Assembly: GCF_011440305.1 (NCBI RefSeq)
Contig: NZ_JAAOIW010000003.1
Span: 124,001-188,000, forward strand
DNA from: Paenibacillus agricola
GTDB taxonomy: Bacteria; Bacillota; Bacilli; Paenibacillales; NBRC-103111
DNA length: 64,000 nucleotides
Direction of reading: 5' to 3'
The translations under genes were made by a program, and so were the position numbers. The notes below the pieces were generated by a model. It had not been told where the DNA came from. It did not search any database and saw only the letters and a program-made list of their open reading frames with translations. Shown here one piece after another: positions 8,319 through 16,566 of the stretch (within the stretch, counting starts at the first letter, position 1; every line of letters starts with the position of its first letter).

Positions 8319-9377
8319 CTAAACCGCAGAAGTAGGATCGATAGAGGAAGGCATCTTTACTTTCGTACTTTCAGATGCCGCTCTAATTAAGGCAAGAAAA
8401 TCGGTAATTTGGTCGTAGGGCGGATCGGACAGGTGTTTAGGATGGTTCTTATCAGCGTCCCCCCACAGTGTTTCTATCGGAATATAACCTCTATAATTAC
8501 TGTAGCGGAGTCGGGTAAAGAATTGTTCGAGATCTGTCAGAGTCTCGGTATTTGGACCGGCAGGTTTAGTCTTGAGTTGAAAACCCAGTGAATACGGAAA
8601 AACGGCCTCAATATCATCATACCAATCATAGCCTTCACCGGTCTTTGCTTGAAACCTCCTGTAACTACCCATATCATTAACTACTCCAAGATTGGGGTGG
8701 TCTACCCACTGTAGAATGCGAATCACCTGATCGGCCGTTGAAGTCATGTCACCATGGTTTTGCATGCCGATCTTGACCCCTTTGGCCGCACCATATTCAG
8801 CACATTCCCTTAAGGCAGGTACGATCCGCTGTTTAGCTATCGTTTCCCAATCGGAGCTCAGAAGATCATTGGGAATTTCAGCACTAAACACACGCATTAG
8901 AGGTGCTCCCATCGCGACTGCCACATCGATCCAATATTTTACATGCTTTACGTCTAGTGCGCGTCTTTCATCACTCGGGTCGGCAAAATCATTCTTGACC
9001 CCTGTACAACTGATGGCTATTCCCAATTCATCACTGAGTCTCTTCATGTTCCTAGCATATTCCAATATTTCTTCGTCCGGCTTGGTTGGCATTGCGAATT
9101 TTTGGTAGCCTGGGATATAATAAGCAGTTATGTCTAAAGAGTCAAAACCCGCTTCTTTGGCAAATCGGATGAGCTGCATCGTATCGACTGGAGGTGCTCC
9201 TTCGGTACTTCCCTGCAACCATGAATTCAAATTATGATTGAAGCTGTAAAGGTTAAGACCTATCTTGTAATCACCTGTATAATAAGGCCCTTTGCGATTG
9301 TCAATCAAATAATGGCTAGTTGGAATTTGTTCGTAAACCTTTGCAAATGATTCTTCTGTAGATGGAACCGTACTCAT
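8319..9377 (-). CDS. Sugar phosphate isomerase/epimerase-like TIM-barrel protein
   Basis: A 352-aa TIM-barrel protein of the xylose-isomerase-like superfamily, longer than its two relatives in this operon. I chose ATG 9375-9377, preceded by AAAGGGAG at good spacing; the frame extends 34 codons further but that part overlaps the previous gene. Metal-site candidates are GMQNHGDM, VVNDMGSY, QLKTKP and IPIETLWGD. The gene follows the oxidoreductase at 9415-10599 by 37 bases and makes the second oxidoreductase-isomerase pair. The 218 bases downstream before the next gene hold a possible internal promoter, TTGCAT and TAAGAT with a 16-base spacer (-strand), so the third pair may also be transcribed alone. 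Confidence 0.83.
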   Translation of the reverse strand: MSTVPSTEESFAKVYEQIPTSHYLIDNRKGPYYTGDYKIGLNLYSFNHNLNSWLQGSTEGAPPVDTMQLIRFAKEAGFDSLDITAYYIPGYQKFAMPTKPDEEILEYARNMKRLSDELGIAISCTGVKNDFADPSDERRALDVKHVKYWIDVAVAMGAPLMRVFSAEIPNDLLSSDWETIAKQRIVPALRECAEYGAAKGVKIGMQNHGDMTSTADQVIRILQWVDHPNLGVVNDMGSYRRFQAKTGEGYDWYDDIEAVFPYSLGFQLKTKPAGPNTETLTDLEQFFTRLRYSNYRGYIPIETLWGDADKNHPKHLSDPPYDQITDFLALIRAASESTKVKMPSSIDPTSAV

Positions 9378-9414
9378 GGCTATTCTCCCTTTCATGAATC
9401 CTAGGCTATCCCCA

Positions 9415-10599
9415 TTATTGAGGAATTTCCACTCTTGCGCCAGTTTCCGCTGATACATATGCCGAATAAATGACCTCAATCACATCCCTCGCCAGCCGTC
9501 CGTCCGATATCGGCTCCCGACTCTCGACTATACATTCCACAAAATCCTGCATCTCTTGCGGATATCCCCTGATCCAATCTTCGTCAGGAGACGTGTAGTT
9601 CCAGCCGGCCTTCGTCTCCAGCTTTTCCGCTATGTATTCTTGCGCGAAGATATCGGGATGAGGTGCATAAACCATACAGCCATCATTAGGTGTCATATTG
9701 CATGTAATGACTGAATTGGTGGTATAAATATCCAGCTTATTCCTGATCCCGCCCAGTACGGCAAAGGACGCCAATATGACGGCTTTGGTTCCGTCTGTAA
9801 AGGTCATGATGAGGCTAGCCCATGTTTCAACATTGACCCAATCGGTAACCATCCAACTTTGGTGCTCCGCCTGGAATGCAGGGGTTTTGGTAATCGGAGC
9901 CGTATCCGCCGTAACCGACTGAACCCTGATCGGTTTTCCATTTTTCAACATGCCCTCAAAATGCTTGAGGTGGATCGCTGCTGCAATAGGGTGTGAACCA
10001 AGAATAAGCAGAGAACCTCCCCCGGCCGTTTCTACTCGTTTGGAAGCCTTCGCATGCGAACCACTATGGCTTTCCTCGGCACGAATGTCGAGAATAGTCC
10101 CACCGGCAGCTTGCAGCAGCCTCTTCGCTTTAAGAACAGCGGGTGCATAAATCCAGTTCTCGGCATACATGAATTTGACCTTATTCTGTTCAACTGCTTT
10201 AAGAATTTCGTCCGTAGATTTCAGTGCACCCGCTAAAGCAATACTGGAATAAACACCTTCCTGCTCCGACGAAGCGTCAGGTGAACCAAAAAAACCGGTA
10301 ATCGGTTTTTCACATATGATATGTTTGCCGGCTTGCGCCGCTTCAATAGCGATTTGGGCGTGCATTACGTTAGGTACACATAAATCAACCACATCAATAT
10401 CTTCGTCCTCCAGCAATTCCTGATAATTGGAATAAACAACTGGAATATGATGCTTCTTGGCAAAAGCATCCGCTCTTTCTTTATTAGTACCCGCTATCGC
10501 TTTAATGGTGACATCAATACCGTAAACCTTGTGAAAAGCTTCTGCATGCAATGAAGCGGAAAATCCACTTCCGATTATGCCTATGATAACCTTTTTCAT
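9415..10599 (-). CDS. Gfo/Idh/MocA-family oxidoreductase
   Basis: A 394-aa NAD(P)-dependent oxidoreductase. The Rossmann motif is GIIGSGFSASLH (residues 7-18), the catalytic lysine K98 sits in CEKPITGFFG, and the C-terminal domain has GGGSLLILGSHPIAAAIH carrying the conserved His. A family insertion follows the EKP motif (about residues 104-120). ATG 10597-10599 follows a GGGGG ribosome binding site. First gene of the second oxidoreductase-isomerase pair. The divergent sequence compared with the other two oxidoreductases of the operon argues for a different substrate or step rather than simple duplication. Confidence 0.88.
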   Translation of the reverse strand: MKKVIIGIIGSGFSASLHAEAFHKVYGIDVTIKAIAGTNKERADAFAKKHHIPVVYSNYQELLEDEDIDVVDLCVPNVMHAQIAIEAAQAGKHIICEKPITGFFGSPDASSEQEGVYSSIALAGALKSTDEILKAVEQNKVKFMYAENWIYAPAVLKAKRLLQAAGGTILDIRAEESHSGSHAKASKRVETAGGGSLLILGSHPIAAAIHLKHFEGMLKNGKPIRVQSVTADTAPITKTPAFQAEHQSWMVTDWVNVETWASLIMTFTDGTKAVILASFAVLGGIRNKLDIYTTNSVITCNMTPNDGCMVYAPHPDIFAQEYIAEKLETKAGWNYTSPDEDWIRGYPQEMQDFVECIVESREPISDGRLARDVIEVIYSAYVSAETGARVEIPQ

Positions 10600-10676
10600 T
10601 TAATGCCCCCTGTTGTCCATTTATTCATCTACGCTGCTGCCTTGGCGTAACGAAATATCAACATGCTGTTGTTAGT

Positions 10677-10711
10677 AGGGGCAGACAAATTTTTAATTTG
10701 CCTGCCCCCTT
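10677..10711 (-). terminator. Intercistronic hairpin between two oxidoreductase genes
   Basis: AGGGGCAGACAAATT pairs with AATTTGCCTGCCCCCT. On the minus strand there is no clear T-run after the stem, so it is more likely an RNA-stability or partial-termination element than a full stop. It separates the first oxidoreductase-isomerase pair from the second. Confidence 0.5.
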
Positions 10712-10717
10712 TTAGTG

Positions 10718-11803
10718 TTAAGATGTTAATTCGCTTAATTTGCTAAGCGGATTTTGTCGGTGGCATTCATCCATTACGGCGATCTGCTGTCGGACATGCT
10801 GTGGAGTGATTTCAAGCGGTTTGCCATTCACCATCGTATCGTACAACATGGAGTAAAAGCTTTCGGCCATTAGGGAGAATAGCTCTTTCGCCTGAGCCTC
10901 CGGCAAATCCCAGCTGTCCTCATACCACTTGAGAGATTCGCGGCAGTAGGCCGGATCGCCCTTTTCATTCACAATCGGCGTGGTTACGAGCTGAGGGAGC
11001 GGCTGTTCCTCCGGCTTGAAATATTTCCAATCCAGATGGGATGTACTGCCTTTGATTCCGCCTTTTGTACCCTGCACGTTGTAGGTAAAGCTTGGGTAGG
11101 CACAGCAAGAGGAAATCTCCACCTCGACGACAGGCCGTCCTGGCCCGTGCAGCAGCAGCTTGACGTAATCATCGGCATCCCCCGCCGTATTGGCGCGATC
11201 CAAGATGCAGGTAACATTCGGTATCGCATCGGCACCGAAAAATTGAAGTGCTTGATCCACCGGATGAGGGCCCGTATTCAGCAAGTTGCCTCCGTTGTTG
11301 GACTGCAGGGTCTGCCAATCCCATCTTCTCGCGAAATTATTATAGGCGATGCTGACCTGAACAACTCTGCCGATAGCTCCAGATTCGATAATCTCTCGCG
11401 CTTTCATAAAGGCAGGGGCAAACCGTGACTGCTGATAAATAGCCAGCAGTTTGCCAGAGCGTTGCGCCGAATCAATAAGTATGTCTACTTCCTCCGGAGT
11501 TCTGGCCAAGGGCTTCTCACAAAGAACATTAAAACCATTGTCCAAAAACTCCTTGGTAATCGGATAATGCAGATTGCTTGGGAAAGCGTTTATAACTAAA
11601 TCAATATCGCTTCTTTTCAACAATTCACGGTAATCTCCGTACACATCACAGCCGGCCTCGCGTTTGGCACGTTCTTGTCTTTCCGGCAATTGGTCAACAA
11701 TCGCCACAATTTCGTAATGCGCCTTCGCTTGGTTCAACGAAATGGTATGAATATTGCGCCCGCTGCGCCCCTGTCCTAAGATGGCAACCCGAATTTTACT
11801 CAT
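10718..11803 (-). CDS. Gfo/Idh/MocA-family oxidoreductase
   Basis: A 361-aa NAD(P)-dependent oxidoreductase with Rossmann motif AILGQGRSGRNIH (residues 7-19), catalytic K97 in LCEKPLAR, and GGNLLNTGPHPVDQAL in the substrate domain. The ATG overlaps the stop of the upstream isomerase by four bases (ATGA) and is preceded by GGAGG, so translation is coupled: this is the first of the three pairs and the only one with the isomerase gene first. Predicted role is oxidation of a sugar hydroxyl to a keto group or the reverse. Confidence 0.88.
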   Translation of the reverse strand: MSKIRVAILGQGRSGRNIHTISLNQAKAHYEIVAIVDQLPERQERAKREAGCDVYGDYRELLKRSDIDLVINAFPSNLHYPITKEFLDNGFNVLCEKPLARTPEEVDILIDSAQRSGKLLAIYQQSRFAPAFMKAREIIESGAIGRVVQVSIAYNNFARRWDWQTLQSNNGGNLLNTGPHPVDQALQFFGADAIPNVTCILDRANTAGDADDYVKLLLHGPGRPVVEVEISSCCAYPSFTYNVQGTKGGIKGSTSHLDWKYFKPEEQPLPQLVTTPIVNEKGDPAYCRESLKWYEDSWDLPEAQAKELFSLMAESFYSMLYDTMVNGKPLEITPQHVRQQIAVMDECHRQNPLSKLSELTS

Positions 11804-12627
11804 ATTTGTACCTCCATTGCGATTTTCTTCATGGATTGGACATAATGTGGAAACGCTATGTTCGCATCCTCGATTTCAGGATGCCATTTCTTTTCCCATT
11901 CCAATGTGTAATAACCCTCGTAACCGTTGCTTTTGAGCAGCTCATAAACGTGCATGATCGGGATATCACCTTCTCCAACTAGGCAATATGTGAAATCGCT
12001 ATGTGGATTGCTTCCAGTGATGCGGGAGTCCTTCACATGCGTATATTCAATCCAAGGGGCGAGCGCTTTCAAAGTATCCTCCGGTTGTTCGCCAGTCACC
12101 CGGTAAGGGTGGTGAACATCCCACAGCACTCCAACGTTTTCCGAATCTACTTGCTCCATTACCTTACGTACATTGTCGCAAGAAATCCAGTCGTCGTGAG
12201 TTTCAATTAATATTTTAATACCGTGGTTTTTGGCTACTGCGGCCATTTCCCTCAGGTGGGTAACGACCGTTTGGATCGCCTGCTCTCTGTCGGTGTCGCC
12301 AATTTTACCGCCGAATACACGAATATATCGCGTTCCGAAAAACTCGCAAAGCTTAGCGTATTCTTTCACTTCATTCATGTTCTTCTCGAAATTCTCCGTA
12401 GAGAACACATGGACCGAGCTGGAAAAGCAGGAAACACTCAGTCCCGCAGCGGTAATTTTATTGCGAGTTTCCTCGATGCTACTCGAGAACTCAGGCAGCT
12501 TCCATATATTCATTTCTCCAGTCAAACCACGAAAGTCGATAGCGTCAAAACCATACTCCACAGATCTCTCAACGATCAAGTCAAGTGGCCAATCGGGACA
12601 ACCTAACGTAGTAAACGAAAGCTTCAT
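11800..12627 (-). CDS. Sugar phosphate isomerase/epimerase-like TIM-barrel protein
   Basis: A 275-aa TIM-barrel protein. ATG 12625-12627 follows AAAGGAGATAA. Likely metal and catalytic residues are in IETHDDW, VLWDVHHPYRV, YTHVKDSR and YTLEWEKKWHPE, a complete Glu-Asp-His-Glu set. The gene lies directly after the transporter lipoprotein gene and overlaps the following oxidoreductase start. Its position suggests that it acts early on the imported compound. Confidence 0.85.
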   Translation of the reverse strand: MKLSFTTLGCPDWPLDLIVERSVEYGFDAIDFRGLTGEMNIWKLPEFSSSIEETRNKITAAGLSVSCFSSSVHVFSTENFEKNMNEVKEYAKLCEFFGTRYIRVFGGKIGDTDREQAIQTVVTHLREMAAVAKNHGIKILIETHDDWISCDNVRKVMEQVDSENVGVLWDVHHPYRVTGEQPEDTLKALAPWIEYTHVKDSRITGSNPHSDFTYCLVGEGDIPIMHVYELLKSNGYEGYYTLEWEKKWHPEIEDANIAFPHYVQSMKKIAMEVQI

Positions 12628-12685
12628 TTGGTTTATCTCCTTTGTAATTGAAATATGTACCCACTACTGCCAGTTAATCCTCCAT

Positions 12686-12719
12686 AACCGCTCCCCCGTC
12701 GCTTGGCGAAGCAGCGGTT
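12686..12719 (-). other. Intercistronic hairpin after the binding-protein gene
   Basis: AACCGCT and AGCGGTT form a stem with an inner GCTT/AAGC pairing. It lies just after the solute-binding protein stop, where stem-loops commonly stabilise the binding-protein message. No T-run follows on the minus strand, so full termination is unlikely. Confidence 0.45.
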
Positions 12720-12746
12720 GCCTCTGCTACATTCCCTAACCCCTAC

Positions 12747-14354
12747 CTATTTCACACTTTTTTGATAGCGGTCATAGGCAGCTTGATAAATTTTTATCAC
12801 ATCATCCATGCCCATTTCTTTTAAACGCGCTAAATACTTAACGTAGTTCGGTTCCACCTGCTCCGCGCCCAAAACCCACTTTTGCTGCATTTCTCTGACG
12901 AAAGTGTCGATGGCCGGCCATTTTTCTCCAAGCAGCTTCTCTTCTTGAGGCATAAAGGAAACCGAGGGGAACTGCGGTGCAAAGTACTTATTATCGATAT
13001 ACATCTTGATTCCTTCGTTAGCTATCGGATTCGTCCATTGCTCTTCATAAAATAGATCCTGTTGGTGGCCGAATTCAAGCTGAGCTCCGAATGCCCTTAG
13101 CTGCACATTCACCGGATCTTTACCATTAAGAATCTCGGGTTTAAAAATCGGTTTGCCGTCTTTTACATCGTATTGGGCACCTTCTATAGCAAAATTTTCC
13201 AATCTTCTGCCTTCAGGCGTGAACCAGAAATCAAAGTATTTGATCGTTTCTATCTTATTTTTGTTGGAAGAAGCGATCGACCAGCCTTTTGGATACAATA
13301 GCGTTCTACTGTTTTCCTCCCAAGGCTTGCCGTTTACAGCATTCGGTGGAGCAATCGGCGCAAACAAGATTCCAGGCACCTTATCCTTTAATGTAACATT
13401 ATACGTAGCGGTGCTTGGGAACCAATCGTGTGTGGTTCCACCTAAGTTATCCCCTAATAATACTTCCCTCGATTTCGGACCTCTCGTATAAATTTCTTTG
13501 TCAATCAAATCTTCTTTGTACCATTTAGAAATATTAAGGATTGCGTCCTTATATTCCGGCAAATATTTGCCGTACTGCACCTTGCCATCGACCACATGCC
13601 AATCGGGGCGTACACCGAACACAGCCAACAAATCACTTATGCCTTCTTTATTATCACGGGAGAAATAAGGAACCTCATCTTTCTTGCCGTTACCGTTAGC
13701 ATCCTTCTCACGGAACGCCTTCAACGTTTCATAAAATTCGTCTTTCGTTTTGGGGGCGGGGATACCTAACTTAGTTAACCAGTCCTTACGCATGTACCAG
13801 CCTTCCGAAGCTTCACCCTCAACCATATAAGGGATATAATACAGCTTACCGTCACTTGCGATTGAACCTGCCTTTGCCCAGCTGTTATCCTGTAAAAACT
13901 TCTTGATATTAGGTGCATGCTTGTCGATCAAATCGTCCAATGGCTCCAGTGCACCATCCAGTGCCGCTTTGTTCAAATCCAGCTTTTGTCCGGCAATGAT
14001 ATCAGGCAATTTCCCGGACGCCAGCATCATATTAAAAACTTCTTTGCTGTTTGTGGCGCTTGGCGGCGCGACTCCGTGCAGCTTGATGTTAGTCAATTCT
14101 GCGGCTTTTTTAAATACCGGCCAATCATCCTTAAATACCCAGATATCTCCGTCGTGGTAATGAATCGTCAGCTCAAGCGGCTTTTCCGAAGCAAAGGACT
14201 TAGATGCAGCGTTACCTGTCCCTGTCTTGCCGGCTTCCGCCGGCTTCGATTCAGCCTGGCTTTCTGTTCCTGTATCGCTTGAACACGCAGCAATTTGAGC
14301 GCATACAAGAAGCATTGCGACCAGAGCAGCTTTCCGACTTTTTCCTTGTCTCAT
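12747..14354 (-). CDS. LplA-like extracellular solute-binding lipoprotein of an ABC importer
   Basis: Substrate-binding lipoprotein (535 aa) anchored on the outer face of the membrane. ATG 14352-14354 follows GGGAGG at seven bases. The signal peptide ends in the lipobox QIAACSS, giving a lipidated cysteine near residue 24, then a Ser/Gly/Glu-rich linker. The size, well above 450 aa, and internal motifs such as DEVPYFSRDNKEG fit the LplA/CUT1 cluster-1 group that works with the two permeases encoded immediately upstream. Likely ligands are oligosaccharides or sugar derivatives. No ATPase gene is nearby; a shared MsmX-type ATPase is expected elsewhere. Confidence 0.9.
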   Translation of the reverse strand: MRQGKSRKAALVAMLLVCAQIAACSSDTGTESQAESKPAEAGKTGTGNAASKSFASEKPLELTIHYHDGDIWVFKDDWPVFKKAAELTNIKLHGVAPPSATNSKEVFNMMLASGKLPDIIAGQKLDLNKAALDGALEPLDDLIDKHAPNIKKFLQDNSWAKAGSIASDGKLYYIPYMVEGEASEGWYMRKDWLTKLGIPAPKTKDEFYETLKAFREKDANGNGKKDEVPYFSRDNKEGISDLLAVFGVRPDWHVVDGKVQYGKYLPEYKDAILNISKWYKEDLIDKEIYTRGPKSREVLLGDNLGGTTHDWFPSTATYNVTLKDKVPGILFAPIAPPNAVNGKPWEENSRTLLYPKGWSIASSNKNKIETIKYFDFWFTPEGRRLENFAIEGAQYDVKDGKPIFKPEILNGKDPVNVQLRAFGAQLEFGHQQDLFYEEQWTNPIANEGIKMYIDNKYFAPQFPSVSFMPQEEKLLGEKWPAIDTFVREMQQKWVLGAEQVEPNYVKYLARLKEMGMDDVIKIYQAAYDRYQKSVK

Positions 14355-14431
14355 TGTGAAACCTCCCATTTTAATTTACTTATACTTACAGCAATGAAGG
14401 CTTTATACACCCTCGTTGCCGGAAGAAAGAA

Positions 14432-15325
14432 CTAGTCCTTAATGGCACCCAGCATCATACCTTTAACGAAAAATTTCTGAATAAACGGATATATCGCGAT
14501 AATGGGTACGATGGAAATGACAATCGTGGCATAAATAACCGTTTCCTTGGAAAGACCTGACGAGATATCGGCTGCGCTCATCATGTCCGCAGTCAGATTC
14601 ATCTCCACAATCAGCTTTCGGAGCAGCACCTGAAGTGGTATTTTACTTTCATCCCGAAGGATGACCATGGTCCAGAAATATCCGTTCCATCGGCTAACCG
14701 CGCAGAACAGGCCAATGCTGGCGAACGCAGGCAATGACAGCGGCAAGTAAATACGTAGCAGGATTTGCCAATCGTTTGCTCCATCCATTTTTGCGGATTC
14801 CTCGATTTCGTCGGGAACACTCTGAAAAAAGGTCCTCATCAAAAACACATAAAATGTAATGACGGCAAAACCGAAAATGATCGTAAACCTACTATCTAGA
14901 AGCCCCAAATCACGTAGGTTTAAGTAGAATGGAATCATTCCCGCCGTACCGCTCATGTTGATGAACATGGTCAGTGCAATAAAAAAACTGAGGAATGATG
15001 CGCCTACTAATCTTCTCTTGGAAAGTGGATACGCCCCCAAGGTAATAAAGAGCAAATTGACAAGCGTCCCGAATACTGTGTAAAAAATTGTGTTGCCATA
15101 AGCTCTCCAAAGTCCTGCCATACCAAATACCTTCTCATATGCTGAGAACGTGATTTCCTTGGGAAGTAATATCACTCTCCCCGAAATTACCGCATCAGAC
15201 GAGCTTATCGATGCAGAGAGCACATACACAAACGGAAATAGGGTCAGCACGGCAATTACACTGAGCAAGACGTAATTAAACTTACCAAACCATAGTTCAC
15301 CTGCTGTCTGTTTCAACGCATCCAC
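14432..15325 (-). CDS. LplC-like ABC sugar permease
   Basis: Inner-membrane permease (297 aa) of the CUT1 family with about six transmembrane helices and the ATPase-contact EAA loop EESAKMDGANDWQILL near residues 188-203. The C-terminus GMMLGAIKD is typical. The frame begins at GTG 15323-15325; a TTG three codons later has a better spaced AGGTGG, so the exact start is open. It follows the LplB-like permease gene by six bases and precedes the lipoprotein gene. Confidence 0.9.
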   Translation of the reverse strand: MDALKQTAGELWFGKFNYVLLSVIAVLTLFPFVYVLSASISSSDAVISGRVILLPKEITFSAYEKVFGMAGLWRAYGNTIFYTVFGTLVNLLFITLGAYPLSKRRLVGASFLSFFIALTMFINMSGTAGMIPFYLNLRDLGLLDSRFTIIFGFAVITFYVFLMRTFFQSVPDEIEESAKMDGANDWQILLRIYLPLSLPAFASIGLFCAVSRWNGYFWTMVILRDESKIPLQVLLRKLIVEMNLTADMMSAADISSGLSKETVIYATIVISIVPIIAIYPFIQKFFVKGMMLGAIKD

Positions 15326-15331
15326 CTGCCT

Positions 15332-16309
15332 TTACCAAAGTCCAGTTTGGGTCAATTTTTTACTAATACGGTTGGCAATGAACACGAGCACCAAGGATAC
15401 TGTGGCATTGAACAAGCCCACTGCTGTCGCCAAATCATACCTTCCTTCAAGCAGGCCCGCACGATATACGTAAGTGCTAATAATATCGGAGGTTTCGTAG
15501 GTTGCCGGTTGGTACATAAGAATAATATTTTCGAAGCTTACATCCATCATTTGCCCCACCTTCAAAATGAGCATGATGGCAATCGTCGGCAATATTGCCG
15601 GCAGTGTGACGTATAAGGTTTGCTGCCAGCGGTTTGCACCGTCTAATACCGCTGCTTCGTACAGCGATGGGTTAACTCCGGCAACTGCGGCTATATAAAT
15701 AATCGAATTGAAGCCTGCTTCCTTCCAGATGTCGAATGCGCCGATATAGATGGGGCGAAAATATTCCGGGATCGTCAAAAAATAAATCTTTGCGAACCCC
15801 AGCTTATCAAGAATAATATTGGCTACCCCACTGTTCGGTGCCAAAATATTGGTAACGATACCAGCTACAACTACAGACGAAATGAAATGAGGTAAATAAG
15901 TAAACGTTTGCACAGATTTGCGGAAAAGCGCATTTTTCACTTCGTTAAACATCAGTGCAAAAATAATCGGAATAGGAAAAGCAAAAATTAAGCTGTATAA
16001 ACTGATCACAACCGTGTTTTTCAGGTTCCGGAAAAAATAAGGGCTTGCGAAGAACTCCCTAAAATTTTCTGTACCGATCCACGGGCTTCCCGATATCCCC
16101 TTGAACAGACTGTAGTCTTTAAAAGCAATTTGCAGTCCATACATCGGTTTATACAGAAAAATAAGATACCAGAGTATAAATGGAAGAAGCATGAGGTACA
16201 AGTGCTTGTCACCAAGAATGCGCTTTCTATTTTCCTTCCACGAAGTTCCTCCTTTTACACGTTGTATCTTTCTTAGTACGGTGTTTGTCATTACTGTTTC
16301 TTTGGGCAT
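15332..16309 (-). CDS. LplB-like ABC sugar permease
   Basis: Inner-membrane permease of 325 aa from the start chosen, with six predicted helices beginning at HLYLMLLPFILWYL, and the EAA loop YEAAVLDGANRWQQ. I chose ATG 16307-16309, which has GGGGGTG upstream. The alternative ATG at 16366 would lie only a few bases from the expected transcription start of the promoter at 16378-16406 and has no ribosome binding site. It is the first gene of the catabolic operon and pairs with the LplC-like protein to form the channel. Confidence 0.88.
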   Translation of the reverse strand: MPKETVMTNTVLRKIQRVKGGTSWKENRKRILGDKHLYLMLLPFILWYLIFLYKPMYGLQIAFKDYSLFKGISGSPWIGTENFREFFASPYFFRNLKNTVVISLYSLIFAFPIPIIFALMFNEVKNALFRKSVQTFTYLPHFISSVVVAGIVTNILAPNSGVANIILDKLGFAKIYFLTIPEYFRPIYIGAFDIWKEAGFNSIIYIAAVAGVNPSLYEAAVLDGANRWQQTLYVTLPAILPTIAIMLILKVGQMMDVSFENIILMYQPATYETSDIISTYVYRAGLLEGRYDLATAVGLFNATVSLVLVFIANRISKKLTQTGLW

Positions 16310-16374
16310 TACTCCATGTTCACCCCCAAGCTCTGTTTTTATAAGCGTTTGAAGTATCCATTTCAAGCTTGTGA

Positions 16375-16406
16375 CCGATTATACAATCGGCCAGTCGACT
16401 TGTAAA
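16375..16406 (-). promoter_or_regulatory. Strong SigA promoter overlapped by a CCGATT/AATCGG dyad
   Basis: On the minus strand TTTACA (16401-16406) and TATAAT (16378-16383) are separated by exactly 17 bases. The -10 box lies inside the inverted repeat CCGATTGTATAATCGG, a good position for a repressor operator. It should drive the importer-oxidoreductase operon. Confidence 0.65.
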
Positions 16407-16521
16407 TCATCGCTTTATTAAGAATCGTCATTTCTTCTCCTCCTCTCCCAAACCCTTGGTGTGATACGGTTTTTCTGAAAATAATCGTCTTTTCTTTGGC
16501 TATCGCCTTTTCTTTAACTGC

Positions 16522-16552
16522 AATAAAAGCCCCTTCGATTAAGGGGCTTTCA
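16522..16552 (-). terminator. Terminator of the AraC sensor-regulator gene
   Basis: Perfect 10-bp arms AAAGCCCCTT and AAGGGGCTTT around a five-base loop, followed on the minus strand by TTTTATT. It lies 17 bases after the regulator stop and insulates it from the importer operon. Confidence 0.8.
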
Positions 16553-16566
16553 CAGGAAATATTAGT

